A DNA stretch of 23,204 nucleotides, from assembly GCA_943704495.1 (NCBI GenBank), contig CALSCR010003962.1, positions 1 to 23,204 of the forward strand, given 5' to 3'. The notes beneath the pieces were generated by a model. That model worked only from the letters and a program-made list of their open reading frames with translations, made no database searches and had not been told where the DNA came from. A program made the position numbers and the translations under genes. Of the stretch, positions 22,206 through 23,204 are shown in pieces. Every line of letters begins with the position of its first letter. Position 1 is the stretch's first letter. The stretch is from Pigoraptor chileana (Eukaryota > Opisthokonta > Filasterea).

Positions 22206-22407
22206 ATGGTGCACGCGCCATCCGTCAGCACACGGCGCAGGGAAATGTCATCAAACGCCCATCACAGGATGCATAGTCATCAGCATCAGTAGGCATCAGG
22301 ATTGTTATAATTTATAATTTCCACAGTGAAGGCACGCAAAACAAACACACAGACACGCAGCCAACGCATTGCACATGCAACTATGTACAGGGGCAGAGGG
22401 ACACGCA

Positions 22408-23204
22408 TCACGCCAGTGACGAGGGGGGGAATAGCGTGTCCGTGGATCGGTGTGCATAGTGCGCGTGGTGCGCGTGGTGCGCCTCCCTTGCGCCGCCGTC
22501 ACTTGCGGACATGCGCACGCTGACGCCATCCAGGGATGCCGGGCCGTGTGACGTCCGCGGCGTCTGCATAGTCGCAACAGGCGCGGACTCAGGCAGCGAC
22601 TGGCTCTGCGCCACCTGGGTCACGTGCGATGTCCGCCGTGAGTGCGAGTGCATGAACGCGCCCTCCAGCGATGCAACCTTGTCCTGTGGGAGCAAACACA
22701 AGAGCAATCAAAAGGCATGCGGCCGTTACAACGTGAAGTCCATTAAGGTGGCGCTGATGGAACACAGATCTGCCAAGGGGCAGCGGCATCTAATGGCACA
22801 GAGACAGTACACACACCCTCAAATATTGGATCTCGCCGAGCAATTTGCGGCGCTCGAGGGCAAATGATCCCTCCAGTGCCGCGGCGTGCGTCTGGTGCGT
22901 GGACGACGCATGGGCAAACAACAATCAACAAATAAATCAGAGCAGGATAATCGAATCATAAATACCAGTGGCACCCCGGATGAGCAATGCATCCAATCAG
23001 CACACACACCAGATTTTTCGTACACATGACATTGCATGACACACACACACAGCACCACGCACCCGCAGGTCCTCCACTTGCCGACTGAGAGAGGACGTGA
23101 GGCCATCGGCGGGTGGACGATCGAAAGACGGCGTGATATTGCCGCCGTTCGGGGTGTGTACGTCTGCAGATGTTTCTGTGTGTGTGTTGGGGACGGGCCG
23201 GGGC
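22408..23204 (-). CDS. Unrecognised coiled-coil protein, C-terminal part (5' end off window)
   Basis: Exons, minus: 23204-23063 (open to the window edge, first full codon at 23203), 22891-22817, 22683-22408, all joined in phase 0 by GTGCGT/CCAG and GTGTGT/CACAG sites; 163 residues seen. The joined peptide carries a predicted coiled coil from VEDLR through ALEGSFALERRKLLGEIQYL to DKVASLEGAF, with Leu at heptad-like spacing across both introns, which supports the exon calls. Before it is a Pro/Ser/Thr-rich stretch (NGGNITPSFDRPP); after it a Ser/Gln-rich, then His-rich tail (HHAHHAHYAH) ending in a TGA at 22410-22408. I do not recognise the family. The bulk of the protein lies to the right of the window. 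It converges with AP4M1. Confidence 0.75.

Larger units (their letters stand above)
21778..22407. other. Convergent intergenic region, AP4M1 / coiled-coil gene
   Basis: Both flanking genes end in this 630-bp gap. It contains a candidate AP4M1 poly(A) signal (21990-21995) and a 12-bp tandem repeat (22164-22205). No AATAAA for the minus-strand gene, coding exon or RNA gene was recognised. Confidence 0.75.

Overview
This window is nuclear DNA from a eukaryote. It holds five confidently identifiable protein-coding genes and the 3' end of a sixth, all split by spliceosomal introns that are short (about 80-480 bp) and obey GT...AG. Donors are mostly GTGAGT, GTGCGT or GTATGC, and acceptors mostly (T/C)(G/A)CAG. 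There is no bacterial operon, rRNA, tRNA, CRISPR array or intact mobile element. I read the exons by splicing by eye, checking that every junction keeps phase and that the joined peptide follows the remembered human family member. I ran no search. The organism cannot be named. Short introns, compact spacing and a retained AP-4 mu gene (lost in yeasts, flies and nematodes) together with animal/fungal-style HPPD and guanine deaminase suggest a unicellular eukaryote, possibly opisthokont-related; this is inference.

Layout. (1) 166-6472, minus: a SMARCAD1/Fun30 (ETL1) chromatin remodeller, 15 exons seen, with its last ~60 residues beyond the left edge. (2) 7048-8621, minus: 4-hydroxyphenylpyruvate dioxygenase, 4 exons, the first coding exon being only the ATG. 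(3) 9498-14070, plus: mitochondrial methylmalonate-semialdehyde dehydrogenase (ALDH6A1), 14 exons. (4) 14979-18181, minus: guanine deaminase, 9 exons. (5) 18812-21777, plus: AP-4 complex subunit mu, 8 exons. (6) 22408 to the right edge, minus: the C-terminal 163 residues of an unrecognised coiled-coil protein.

Gene pairs are divergent at HPPD/ALDH6A1 (876 bp shared upstream) and GDA/AP4M1 (630 bp), and convergent at ALDH6A1/GDA and AP4M1/coiled-coil gene. HPPD (tyrosine breakdown), ALDH6A1 (valine and pyrimidine breakdown) and GDA (guanine salvage/breakdown) are all nitrogen/carbon catabolic enzymes lying side by side, but nothing here shows that they are co-regulated. SMARCAD1 (chromatin, DNA end resection) and AP4M1 (trans-Golgi sorting) have unrelated roles.

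Non-coding sequence is rich in simple repeats: (GT)n tracts, a CAA/CAC triplet tract running into a 3' splice site, a 23-base G run, a G-quadruplex-prone hexamer array, and tandem repeats of 11, 12, 25 and 42 bp. A short (~47 bp) dispersed repeat occurs at least four times in the same orientation. I see no clear undescribed system. The most interesting items are the N-terminal motifs of the SMARCAD1 homologue, the dispersed repeat family, and splice sites embedded in repeats.
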